Source of the DNA: WHSW01 sp963821345
Lineage (GTDB): Bacteria > Actinomycetota > Thermoleophilia > Solirubrobacterales > 70-9
DNA: 64,000 nucleotides
Reading direction: 5' to 3'
NCBI GenBank assembly: GCA_963821345.1
Contig: CAWGDM010000001.1
Location: forward strand, 1,364,001 to 1,428,000
Part shown: piece after piece, positions 9,803 to 18,020 of the stretch
Numbering within the stretch: position 1 is the stretch's first letter
Layout: each line of letters opens with the position of its first letter
Notes under the pieces: model-generated
The model's input: the letters and a program-made list of their open reading frames with translations, nothing else
Databases searched by the model: none
What the model was told of the DNA's origin: nothing
Position numbers and translations under genes: made by a program

Positions 9803-10958
9803 ATGCTGGACATCGATGCAGCGCTGCGCAAGGTCGTCGAGGGCGAGGGCTCCGACCTGCACCTGAAGGTTCCCTCGCCGCCGATGGTGCGCGTCCACGG
9901 CGAGCTACAGCCGATCCCCGGCACCGACCCGCTGACCCCCGAGGACACCGAGGCGGCGCTGCGTCAGATCGTCAGGGACGACGCCCTGCTGGAGGAGTTC
10001 GACAGCGTCGGCGAGGCGGACTTCTCCTACGCGCTGCCGGGCCTCTCGCGCTTCCGCGTCAACGCCTTCCGCCAGCGCGGCAGTATCGCGATCGCCTGCC
10101 GCGCGATCCCGTTCCAGGTCCGCACGGTCGACGACCTCGGCCTGCCGCCGGTGATCAGCGACCTCGCCGATGAGCAGCGCGGCATCGTGCTGCTCACCGG
10201 GACCACCGGCTCGGGCAAGTCGACCACTCTGGCGGCGATGGTCGACCACATCAACTCAACCAAGCCGCGCAACATCATCACCCTCGAGGACCCGATCGAG
10301 TACCTGCACCGCGACAAGCAGTCGATCATCAGCCAGCGCGAGGTCGGCATGGATACGGAGAGCTTCGCCCGCGCGATGCGCCGGGTCCTGCGCCAGGACC
10401 CCGACGTGATCCTGATCGGCGAGATGCGCGACGAGGAGACGGTCCGCACCGCGCTCACGGCCGCCGAGACCGGCCACCTGGTCCTCTCCACCCTGCACAC
10501 CCTCGACGCGACCGAGACCGTCAACCGGATCATCGACTTCTTCCCGCCCCACCTGCAGCAGCAGGCGCGGGTGATGCTCGCGGCCACCCTGCGCGGGGTC
10601 GTCGGCCAGCGGTTGGTCAAGCGCTCGGGCGGACGACGGCCGGGTTGCTGTCTGCGAGGTGCTGGTCGCGACCGGGCGGGTCCAGGACCTGATCCTCAAC
10701 CCGCAGGAGACCGGGCGGCTGACCGAGGTGATCGCCGAGGGCGAGTACTACGGGATGCAGACCTTCGACCAGGCGCTGCTCGGCCACGTGATGGCCGGCA
10801 ACGTCGACCGCGAGGTCGCCTTCGAGGCGGCCTCCAGCATTCACGATTTCAAGCTCATGCTCGAGGCCAAGGGCCAGCGCGCCGGCGGGATCGAGCAGGT
10901 GCTGGACGATCAGCCCAAGGCGCCCGCCGAGCCGGCGCCCGCCTCGATGCTCGGCTGA
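9803..10958 (+). CDS. pilT: Type IV pilus retraction ATPase PilT, frameshifted
   Basis: Hexameric ATPase that depolymerises type IV pili, acting at the inner face of the membrane. Residues 1-270 include the N-terminal PAS-like domain, Walker A GTTGSGKST (133-141), the Asp box (IITLEDPIEYLH), Walker B (DPDVILIGEMRDEETV) and the His box (HLVLSTLHTLDATETVNRII). After residue 275 the frame is lost at the GGG at 10627-10629; removing one G restores KRSADDGRVAVCEV and the C-terminal domain to MLG at 10958, giving about 384 aa, slightly longer than the usual 340-370. The C-terminal Pro/Ala tail is atypical. No other pilus genes are adjacent. Confidence 0.86.
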
Positions 10959-11066
10959 TTGATCCCGCTCAGGGGCTGAAAAAGCCCGCTTCATTTCCTG
11001 AAGCCTTGGCTATACTCGGCTGGGAGCCGCGGACGTGACAACCGCTTGACCCGGCTCGCGAAGACC

Positions 11067-11381
11067 ATGAACGAGTCCCCCTGCCCCGTCGGTTGCTGTG
11101 CCGAGATCATCTCCGGCAAGTGGACGCTACTCGTGATCCGCGACCTCGCCGACTCCAACCGCCGCTTCTGTGAGCTCGAGCGCTCGCTGCGCGGCATCAG
11201 CCCGCGGACCCTGTCGCTGCGGTTGCGGGCGCTGGAGGAGTGCGAGATCGTCGAGCGCCACACCTTCCCCGAGGTGCCGCCGCGGGTCGAGTACGCGCTG
11301 ACCGACAAGGGCCGCGCCCTGGTGCCGGTGATCGAGGAGATGCGCGCGTACGGTCGTCAGTGGCTCGTTACCGCGGCCTGA
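11067..11381 (+). CDS. HxlR family transcriptional regulator
   Basis: Winged helix-turn-helix DNA-binding protein of the HxlR/YodB type, 104 aa, probably a dimeric repressor that may sense redox or aldehyde stress through Cys. The HxlR core begins at CPVGCCAEIISGKWTLLVIR and continues through the recognition helix region (RTLSLRLRALEECEIVER) to the wing (RVEYALTDKGRALVPVI). ATG 11067 is chosen because it is just ahead of the conserved Cys-Pro; an upstream TTG at 11046 is possible. It has two adjacent Cys near the N-terminus. TATACT at 11011-11016 could be its -10 box. Target unknown; the next gene is a candidate. Confidence 0.85.
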   Translation: MNESPCPVGCCAEIISGKWTLLVIRDLADSNRRFCELERSLRGISPRTLSLRLRALEECEIVERHTFPEVPPRVEYALTDKGRALVPVIEEMRAYGRQWLVTAA

Positions 11382-11438
11382 GCCTGCAATCCGCCTTGCA
11401 GTAGAGGAGCGCCCCGTGGCCGGGCGAATCACCGATCC

Positions 11439-13277
11439 ATGCGCGATCTGGTGGTTCGAGAGGGACTCGAGGCGATGGCCTACGACGCGGCCGAGCGGCT
11501 GCGCGAGCTGATCGCCGCCGGCGACGAGATTCCATACGAGGTCCGTGAGCCCGGCGACGGCTCGCCGCTCTGCCGCTACGAGCCCCAGACGGAGGTCTTC
11601 GTCCACGATCACGCCCGCGACCTGCGCGAGCTCGACTCGTTCGGCACCGCCTCCGCGGCGATCGAGATCGCCGGCGTGGCGAGCGCCTACCTCGAGCGGC
11701 TCGGGATCGGCGTCCCCGAGGACCCGCGCAAGCGCGCCGAGATCGCCTGCCTCGCCTTCCTCTGCCGGCTGTGGCTCGGCAGCTCCGACTTCACGATCGA
11801 GGACAAGCGCCTCGACGCGGCGATCGACGAGGTCGAGGCCGGCGTCGAGGTCGACGACGGCCAGATCGAGGTGATCGTCCCGCTTCGCGGCCTCCAGATG
11901 CCGGTCGCGCGCCTCGACCTCGATCCCGTCTCGATCGTCCGCGCCGACACGGTCGAGGTGCCGCCGGACGCGCGCTCGGCCGACGGGCTTGGCGTCTCGC
12001 CGTTCGAGCCCACCTTCCTGGCGGTCGTTCGCGTCGATGAGCCGCTCGTCGACGAGGCCGCCGACGCCGGCATCGTCGCGGTCGAACAGCTGCGCCGGCT
12101 GGTCACCACCCTGAGGCTGTTCAAGGCCGGCGGCGTCGGCCTCGGCCCGCACGCCTGGACCCGGATCGCCGGCGACCGCTGGCGGCGGATCGCGACCGGC
12201 GCGGGGCGCCAGCGCCCCGGCGGCTACCGCCTGGCCGAGACCGAGCTCGGCCCCCTGCTCGCCTTCTCCCGCTCGCTGAGGGTCGCCGGGACGCCGTTCG
12301 AGCGCCTCGCTCAGGGCCGCCCAGGATTCCCGACCGTGCTCGGCCGGGCGCTCAACCGCTTCGAGGCGGGGCTGGAGAGAAACGTCGTCGTCGAGGCGCT
12401 CAACGACCACCTGCTGGCGATGCGCTTCATGCTCGAGGGCGGCGGACCCGCCGACCTCGGACTGCCAATGCGGGTCGCGGCGCTGTGTGCCGAGCCCGAC
12501 GACCGCGCCGCGGTCAAGTCGGTCGTCGACCGCGCGATCGGCCTCGAGCGCGAGCTGTGGAGCGGCGAGCCCACCCCCGGTGCGCGCTCGGTGACCCCGG
12601 CCGAGACCGCGGCCGAGCTCGAGGAGCTGGCGCGCGCGATCCTCAAGGACGGCGCCGCCGGCCTGCTGGGCTCGGACCTGCGGGTGACCGCGGACGAGAT
12701 CCTCCTCGCCGACGGGCTCGCGGTCGGCGACGGTGCCGCCGAGCAGCGCGGCGGGACCACCGAGTGGGACCTGACCCCTGTCGACCCCGATGAGGTCGAG
12801 CTGGCGACCGAGCTCGACCGGCTCGTACCCGAGCGCGACGCCGAGGTCGAGTTCGAAGAGGTTTCGGAGTTCGACCAGCGAATCTCCCCGGAACCGAGCC
12901 CCGGGCCGGAGGAGGACCTGGTGATCAACCGAGCGCGAGAGATCTTTGGCAGGCAGGCCATCCCCGAGCCCGAGCGCCCCGAGCGCGAGGTCGAGCAGCC
13001 GACCACCTCACTGGAGCTGGTCCCGGCGCCGCCGGAGCCGGCCGCGGTCCCCTACGGCGAGTACGAGGCCGACCGCGAGCGTCGCCTCCAGGAGCCGTCC
13101 GAGCCGCGCCCGCCGGGCGCCAGTCCCGTCCTGCGCCTGATCGAGCAGACCCGCGCCGAACGCGAGGCGCGCTCGGACCGCGTCGCCGGCCTCTTCCCGG
13201 CGCCCGAGACGACCGAGTGGAACGTGCGCGACATCACCTACGACCGCAGCCGTCGCGCCGAGGTCACCTCCGAGTAA
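11439..13277 (+). CDS. Large protein of unknown function (612 aa)
   Basis: I do not recognise this protein. Residues 1-410 look globular, mixed alpha/beta, with a helical block (VEALNDHLLAMRFMLEGGGP, about 330-350) reminiscent of HEPN-like helices but without the catalytic RxxxxH that would support that. Residues 430-560 are acidic and Pro-rich (EPERPEREVEQPTTSLELVP), probably disordered. The last 50 residues are charged and ordered again (SPVLRLIEQTRAEREARSDR and TEWNVRDITYDRSRR), perhaps a short binding motif. No signal peptide or membrane segment, so cytoplasmic. It is downstream of the HxlR regulator and converges on the ArsA pair through a shared terminator. Confidence 0.7.
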   Translation: MRDLVVREGLEAMAYDAAERLRELIAAGDEIPYEVREPGDGSPLCRYEPQTEVFVHDHARDLRELDSFGTASAAIEIAGVASAYLERLGIGVPEDPRKRAEIACLAFLCRLWLGSSDFTIEDKRLDAAIDEVEAGVEVDDGQIEVIVPLRGLQMPVARLDLDPVSIVRADTVEVPPDARSADGLGVSPFEPTFLAVVRVDEPLVDEAADAGIVAVEQLRRLVTTLRLFKAGGVGLGPHAWTRIAGDRWRRIATGAGRQRPGGYRLAETELGPLLAFSRSLRVAGTPFERLAQGRPGFPTVLGRALNRFEAGLERNVVVEALNDHLLAMRFMLEGGGPADLGLPMRVAALCAEPDDRAAVKSVVDRAIGLERELWSGEPTPGARSVTPAETAAELEELARAILKDGAAGLLGSDLRVTADEILLADGLAVGDGAAEQRGGTTEWDLTPVDPDEVELATELDRLVPERDAEVEFEEVSEFDQRISPEPSPGPEEDLVINRAREIFGRQAIPEPERPEREVEQPTTSLELVPAPPEPAAVPYGEYEADRERRLQEPSEPRPPGASPVLRLIEQTRAEREARSDRVAGLFPAPETTEWNVRDITYDRSRRAEVTSE

Positions 13278-13315
13278 CCCAAGCTTCCTCCGATCACCCC
13301 AGGAAGAGCAGGTCG

Positions 13316-13342
13316 AGTCACCGGGCGAGTCGCCCGGTGACT
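13316..13342. terminator. Bidirectional terminator hairpin
   Basis: GTCACCGGGCG at 13317-13327 and CGCCCGGTGAC at 13331-13341 form a perfect 11-bp stem (12 with the flanking A-T) around a 3-nt loop, followed on the + strand by TTCGGCCTTTT. It lies between the convergent 612-aa gene and the ArsA gene and includes the latter's stop codon. Confidence 0.7.
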
Positions 13343-14463
13343 TCGGCCTTTTCGCTTTCGGCGAACAGGTAGCGATCGACCTCGAGCAGCCCTGCGAGGT
13401 CGTGCACGTCGTGGTCCAGGTAGGGAACCTCGATCACGGCGCCGCCGCCGAGCTCGCCGGCGAGCTGGTCGATGTTGGCGCGGTCGCGCGCCGCCAGCAC
13501 CCGGAAGTCCTCGGCGTTGGCGGCCACGCGCGCGGCCAGCTCGCGGTCGCCGAGCAGCTCGGCCAGCTGCGACTCGAGCTCGGGGTCGAGCTCGGCGGCC
13601 TCGGCGTTGACCTTGTTCACGATCACCCCGCCGAACGGCATCTGAGCCTGCTCGAGCTTGTCGAGGAAGTAGACCGCCTCGCCGATCGGCTCGCCCTGCG
13701 GCGCGCAGACGACCAGGAACGCCGTCTGGGGGTCGCAGAGCAACTCGTTGACGCGCTTCGCGCGCTCGCGAAAGCCGCCGACCATGCCGCCGAAGGCCTG
13801 GAAGAACTCGGCCAGGTCCTCGAGCAGGTCGACACCGGTGATCCGCCGCAGGACCGAGAACATCAGCGAGGCGCCCCGGCCGAAGACCCGCATCCCGAGC
13901 CCGGTCGGCTTCATGAACACCTGCAGGGCGCGGCCGTCGATGAACTGCAGCAGGCGGTTGGGCGCGTCGAGGAAGTCGAGGGCGTTTCGCGACGGCGGCG
14001 TGTCGAGGACCAGCAGGTCGTAGCGGCCCTCGGCGTGGATCTCGTACAGCTTCTCCATCGCCATGTACTCCTGCGAGCCGGCCAGCGCCCCGGAGAGCTG
14101 CTCGTAGATGCGGTTGGAGAGGATCCGGTCGCGGGTGTCGTCGTCGGGCGCGTGCTCGCGGACGACCTCGTCGAAGGTCTGCTTGGAGTCGAGCATCATC
14201 GCCCACAGCTCGCCGCCGTTGGTCTCGACCCCGGCCGCCGCGAACAGCGCCGGCTCGACCTGGCGCTCGGTATTGCCGAGCTCGGGCAGCCCGAGCGAGT
14301 CGGCCAGCCGCTTCGCCGGGTCGATCGTCAGCACCGCGACCCGCTTGCCCCGCGCCGCCATCCCGGCCGCGATCGCCGCCGAGGTGGTCGTCTTGCCGAC
14401 CCCGCCGGCGCCCGCGCAGACGCAGATCCGCTTGCCCTCGAGCAGCTCGGCGATCCCGGCCAT
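13318..14463 (-). CDS. ArsA/Get3-like ATPase, second of pair
   Basis: P-loop ATPase of the ArsA/Get3 (SIMIBI) class, 381 aa, cytoplasmic. The Walker A is CAGAGGVGKTTTSAA (about 16-30), followed by LTIDPAKRLADSLGLPE (switch I-type Asp) and the Walker B/switch II LLVLDTPPSRNALDFLD. The sequence has the general look of the actinobacterial ArsA pair (Rv3679/Rv3680 in Mycobacterium tuberculosis) and lacks metal-binding Cys motifs, so arsenite transport is not indicated. The ATG overlaps the stop of the preceding ArsA gene by one base, so the two subunits are translationally coupled and probably form a heterodimer. Confidence 0.88.
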   Translation of the reverse strand: MAGIAELLEGKRICVCAGAGGVGKTTTSAAIAAGMAARGKRVAVLTIDPAKRLADSLGLPELGNTERQVEPALFAAAGVETNGGELWAMMLDSKQTFDEVVREHAPDDDTRDRILSNRIYEQLSGALAGSQEYMAMEKLYEIHAEGRYDLLVLDTPPSRNALDFLDAPNRLLQFIDGRALQVFMKPTGLGMRVFGRGASLMFSVLRRITGVDLLEDLAEFFQAFGGMVGGFRERAKRVNELLCDPQTAFLVVCAPQGEPIGEAVYFLDKLEQAQMPFGGVIVNKVNAEAAELDPELESQLAELLGDRELAARVAANAEDFRVLAARDRANIDQLAGELGGGAVIEVPYLDHDVHDLAGLLEVDRYLFAESEKAEVTGRLAR

Positions 14464-15398
14464 CAGGCCGCCAGGCTCGCTGCCAGCCCGGCGACCTGAT
14501 CCGCGCCGATCTCGGGCTCGAACAGAAACGGCAGCGTGGTCACCGGCGCCTTGCAGCTCTCCTCCAGCCGGGCCAGCTGCAGGCGCTGGTCGTGGGCGCG
14601 GCGCTGCTCGGTGAGCGCCGCCCGCAGGGCGGCCCGCGCATCGGCCCCGGCGCGCGGCTCGGCCGCCGCGATCAGCTCCAGCTCGCGATCGTCGAAGCGC
14701 TCCGGGTAGAGCGCGTTGCAGAAGATCCGCTCGACCTCGATCCCGACCCGGTCGGCGAGCTCGCGCTCGAGCGAGGCGGTCTCGTTGACCGGCATCTCCT
14801 CGGGCAGGGCGACGACCGCGACCCCGGTGCGCTGGCGGTCGCGGATGAAGGCCTCCAGGGTCTCGGCCTGCTGGCGGATCGGCCCGACCCGGGCGATCTC
14901 GGCGAAGGTCCGTGGGGTCTGCAGGAAGCCGACCCCGTGGCCGGTCGCGGGCGCGTCGACGATCACCAGGTCGTAGCGGTGCCCGCCGCGGGCCTTGCGC
15001 TCGTCCAGGGTCAGCTCCCAGATCTTGCCGATCGTGACCAGCTCCTTGAGCCCCGGTGTCGCCGCGGCCAGGTAGTTGAAGATTCGCGAGCGAAACAGCA
15101 GGTCGCGCATCGCCTTCACCTTCAGCTGCAAGAGCACGTATTCGCGCATCGACTCGTCAGGGTCGATTGAGATCGCCCACAGGCCGTCGCCCATCTCGAC
15201 CTCGTGGAAACCGACCTCGTTGGTATGGAAGACGTGCGACAGGTGCTCCTGGGCGCCGACCTCGCAGAGGATCGTCCGTTTGCCGGCCCTCACTCCGGCC
15301 AGCGCGAGCGCGAGCGCGACGGTCGACTTGCCGACGCCTCCCTTGCCGGTGACGAACACCAGCCGCTTGTCGAGCAAGCCAGGCACCGCCGCCATCAT
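14463..15398 (-). CDS. ArsA/Get3-like ATPase, first of pair
   Basis: Second SIMIBI ATPase, 311 aa. Walker A is VTGKGGVGKSTVALALALA (about 16-34), with LVIVDAPATGHGVGFLQTP as the switch II region. The spacing of motifs and the middle helical part (IFNYLAAATPGLKELVTIGK) match ArsA-family ATPases. It is the promoter-proximal gene of a two-gene operon and is divergent from parA across only 45 nt. In mycobacteria the equivalent pair has been linked to redox and envelope stress; applying that here is inference. Start is ATG at 15398 (MMAAVPG); the second ATG at 15395 is equally possible. Confidence 0.87.
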   Translation of the reverse strand: MMAAVPGLLDKRLVFVTGKGGVGKSTVALALALAGVRAGKRTILCEVGAQEHLSHVFHTNEVGFHEVEMGDGLWAISIDPDESMREYVLLQLKVKAMRDLLFRSRIFNYLAAATPGLKELVTIGKIWELTLDERKARGGHRYDLVIVDAPATGHGVGFLQTPRTFAEIARVGPIRQQAETLEAFIRDRQRTGVAVVALPEEMPVNETASLERELADRVGIEVERIFCNALYPERFDDRELELIAAAEPRAGADARAALRAALTEQRRAHDQRLQLARLEESCKAPVTTLPFLFEPEIGADQVAGLAASLAA

Positions 15399-15443
15399 TG
15401 CAGGGGAAGGAAAGGCGCCAGTGCGTGCGAATAAGCGCGAACG

Positions 15444-16550
15444 ATGGGAATTTTCAGCCGTGGATCGCGCCCACTAGACACCGACCGGGCGGCCCAGGAC
15501 GGGCCGCCGAAGACCGCTTCCGACGCCGCCCCGGAGCGCGTCGACATGCCCGAGCCCGCGGTCGCCGAGGCGGCTCAGCCCGAGCCCGTGGCCGCGGAGC
15601 CGGAGACCACGGAGGCGGCGGAGCCGGAGACCCCCGAAGCGGCGGAGCCCGCGCCGGCCGAGCGGCCGTTCGCGCCGCCGGTGGCCGAGGCGCTGCCCGA
15701 GCCCGATCCCGAGGAGCTGCGGATCACCGCCAGCGAGGCGATCAAGCCGCGCCGCGACCTCTCGCCGCCGGGCGACGAGCCGCAGCTGGGCCGCGCCAAG
15801 GTGATCAGCTTCGCCAACCAGAAGGGCGGCGTCGCGAAGACGACCTCGACCCTGAACCTGGCGGTCGCCTTCGCCGAGTCCGGCCATCGGGTGCTCTGCA
15901 TCGACCTCGACCCGCAGGGCAACCTGACGATGAGCCAGGGCATCGACCCCGACAAGGTCGACAAGTCGATGTTCGACGTGCTCGTTCACCACATCCCGAT
16001 CCGCGACGCGATCCAGCAGCGCGAGATCGACATCGCGGTCGCCTCGATCGACCTCGCCGGCGCCGAGATCGCGATGTCGACCCAGATCGGCCGCGAGCGG
16101 TCGCTGGAGAAGGCGATCGACGGTGTGGCCACCGATTACGACTTCATCTGCATCGACACGCCGCCCAGCCTCGGGCTGCTGACCGTCAATGCGCTCACCG
16201 CCTCGGACAAGGTGATCGTCCCGGTCCAGTGCGAGTACCTGTCGATGCGCGGGTTGCTGCAGCTGCAGAACACGCTCGACATGATCCGTGAGAACCTCAA
16301 CCCGCGGGTCGAGATCGAGGGCATCCTGCCGACCATGCTCGACTCGCGCACGGTGCACGCCAAGGAGGCGGTCGAGATCCTCGAGGAGAACTTCGGCGAT
16401 CTGGTCTTCGAGACCCGGATCAAGAAGGCGATCAAGTTCGCCGAGGCCCCCGTTCGCGGCGCGAGCGTGCTCAAGTACGATCCGAAGGGCAACGCTGCCG
16501 ACTACTACCGCGACCTGGCCAAGGAGGTTCTGTCCAATGGCGCGTCGTAA
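15444..16550 (+). CDS. parA: ParA/Soj family ATPase with long disordered N-terminus
   Basis: ParA-type partition ATPase, 368 aa, that would bind DNA non-specifically as an ATP dimer and position cargo such as chromosomes or division proteins. Residues 1-115 are a Pro/Glu/Ala-rich extension (AAEPETTEAAEPETPEAAEP), very likely disordered. The core starts with the deviant Walker A FANQKGGVAKTT (123-134), then LCIDLDPQGNLTMSQGI and the Walker B FICIDTPPSLGLLTVNAL. A ParB gene or parS site is not visible nearby. Its 3' end overlaps ftsZ by 14 bases and contains the ftsZ Shine-Dalgarno, so expression of the two is coupled. Confidence 0.9.
   Translation: MGIFSRGSRPLDTDRAAQDGPPKTASDAAPERVDMPEPAVAEAAQPEPVAAEPETTEAAEPETPEAAEPAPAERPFAPPVAEALPEPDPEELRITASEAIKPRRDLSPPGDEPQLGRAKVISFANQKGGVAKTTSTLNLAVAFAESGHRVLCIDLDPQGNLTMSQGIDPDKVDKSMFDVLVHHIPIRDAIQQREIDIAVASIDLAGAEIAMSTQIGRERSLEKAIDGVATDYDFICIDTPPSLGLLTVNALTASDKVIVPVQCEYLSMRGLLQLQNTLDMIRENLNPRVEIEGILPTMLDSRTVHAKEAVEILEENFGDLVFETRIKKAIKFAEAPVRGASVLKYDPKGNAADYYRDLAKEVLSNGAS
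16521..16527 (+). promoter_or_regulatory. Shine-Dalgarno of ftsZ inside parA
   Basis: AAGGAGG lies 9 nt before ATG 16537, within the parA coding sequence. It decides the ftsZ start over the several upstream in-frame ATG codons, which would overlap parA extensively. Confidence 0.75.
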
Positions 16551-17994
16551 GCGGGCCAGCATGCGGGAGGGTCCGCTCGCCGACCTCTTCCGCTCCACGG
16601 TCGACCCAGAGGACCCGCCCGAGGCGCCGTCACGCGGCGAGCGCCCGAGCGAGGACGAGACCGGCGTCATGCGCGAGGCCTCGCCGACGCCGTCCGAGCG
16701 CGCCGCCTCGCGGCCGCCGCCCCCCTCCGAGCCCTTCGACCAGGTCGAGAGCGATCCCGAGCCGGCCGCGCCGCCGCCCGAGCGCGAGCCCGAGGAGGTC
16801 CGCGCCTACCGCGAGCAGCCGCCCGCCGCCAAGGAGCGGCTCTCGAGGATCTTCGCCGACGACGTGCTCGACGCGGACGGGCCCACTTACGGCCGCGACG
16901 AGCCGACCCGCAGCAGCGATTACCGCGATGCCGAGCCGCACGCCCCGGTGATCCGGGTGATCGGCGTCGGCGGCGCCGGCGTCAACGCGATCAACCGGAT
17001 GGTCGACGCCGGCATCCCCGGGGTCGAGTTCATGGCCGTCAACACCGACCTGCAGTCGCTGCAGCAGTCGAACGCGGACGTCACCGTCCACCTCGGCAGC
17101 GGCATGGCCCGCGGCCTCGGCGCCGGCTCGAACCCCGAGCTCGGCTACCGGGCGGCGTTCGAGGAGCAGGACAAGATCAAGCGACTGCTCAAGGGCTCCG
17201 ACATGGTCTTCGTCACCTGCGGCGCCGGCGGCGGCACCGGCACCGGAGCCGCCCCCGTGATCGCGCGCCTCGCCCGCGACGTCGGCGCGCTCACGGTCGG
17301 GATCGTGACCAAGCCGTTCAGGTTCGAGGGCTCGCGTCGCGCCGGCCAGGCCGAGGAGGGCGTCAAGGCGCTCGGCGGCGAGGTCGACACGCTGATCGTG
17401 GTCCCCAACGAGCGCCTGTTGAGCGTGCTGGCGAAGACCACAACGATGGTCGAGGCCTTCCAGGTCGCCGACGACGTCCTGCGCCAGGGCGTCCAGGGGA
17501 TCTCCGAGCTGATCACCCTGCCGGGGATGATCAACCTCGACTTCGCCGACGTCCGGACGACGATGCGCGACGCCGGCCAGGCCTTGCTCGGGATCGGCAT
17601 GGGCGCGGCCGACAACCGCGCGGTCGAGGCCGCGGAGAGCGCCGTCTCCTCGCCCCTGCTCGAGACCTCGGTCGACGGCGCCCGCTCGATCCTGCTCTCG
17701 ATCACCGGCGGCGCCGACCTGAGCCTGCTCGAGGTCTCCGAGGCGGCGAAGATCGTCCAGGAGGCCGCCCACCCGGAGGCCAACATCATCTTCGGCGCCA
17801 ACGTCGATGAGACGATCGAGGACGAGGTCTGGATCACGGTGATCGCGACCCGGTTCGACGAGACCGGAAGGCGCGCCGACCACGGCGAGCGCAAGGCGAT
17901 CGAGTCGGGCTCAGCAGCCGGCGAGCGCCCGTCCTCCCGCCCGAAGGCGCGCGACTTCGACGCCGACGTGCCCGAGTACGTTCCCGGTCGCTAG
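16537..17994 (+). CDS. ftsZ: FtsZ-family cell division GTPase with 136-aa N-terminal extension
   Basis: Tubulin-like GTPase, 485 aa. The FtsZ core begins near residue 137 (VIRVIGVGGAGVNAINRMVD) and has the GTP-binding signature GAGGGTGTGAAP (about 228-239) and the T7 loop GMINLDFADV with Asn332, Asp334 and Asp337, so polymerisation-dependent GTP hydrolysis should be possible. A core of about 320 residues ends at WITVIATRFD; a short tail finishes DFDADVPEYVPGR, resembling the conserved C-terminal peptide. Unusual: an N-terminal Pro/acidic extension of about 136 residues opening MARRKRASMREGPLADLF, and location behind parA rather than in a division/cell wall cluster. It may be a second FtsZ paralogue; I cannot tell from this window. 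Confidence 0.9.
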   Translation: MARRKRASMREGPLADLFRSTVDPEDPPEAPSRGERPSEDETGVMREASPTPSERAASRPPPPSEPFDQVESDPEPAAPPPEREPEEVRAYREQPPAAKERLSRIFADDVLDADGPTYGRDEPTRSSDYRDAEPHAPVIRVIGVGGAGVNAINRMVDAGIPGVEFMAVNTDLQSLQQSNADVTVHLGSGMARGLGAGSNPELGYRAAFEEQDKIKRLLKGSDMVFVTCGAGGGTGTGAAPVIARLARDVGALTVGIVTKPFRFEGSRRAGQAEEGVKALGGEVDTLIVVPNERLLSVLAKTTTMVEAFQVADDVLRQGVQGISELITLPGMINLDFADVRTTMRDAGQALLGIGMGAADNRAVEAAESAVSSPLLETSVDGARSILLSITGGADLSLLEVSEAAKIVQEAAHPEANIIFGANVDETIEDEVWITVIATRFDETGRRADHGERKAIESGSAAGERPSSRPKARDFDADVPEYVPGR

Positions 17995-18007
17995 CCGCCG
18001 CCGCATC

Positions 18008-18013
18008 TAGGCT
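18008..18013 (+). promoter_or_regulatory. Start-proximal -10 (TAGGCT) of GGT gene
   Basis: TAGGCT with 7 nt to ATG 18021; predicts a leaderless or nearly leaderless transcript. Confidence 0.5.
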
Positions 18014-18020
18014 GCTCACC

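Noticed and set aside
10975..10990. Hairpin GGGCT-GAAAA-AGCCC after pilT as terminator
   Set aside because: Only a 5-bp stem with no T-run; could easily be chance in GC-rich DNA.
16288..16536. Extended ftsZ start at 16288
   Set aside because: The extra 83 codons are a shadow of parA in another frame. AAGGAGG 9 nt before ATG 16537 gives a better start.
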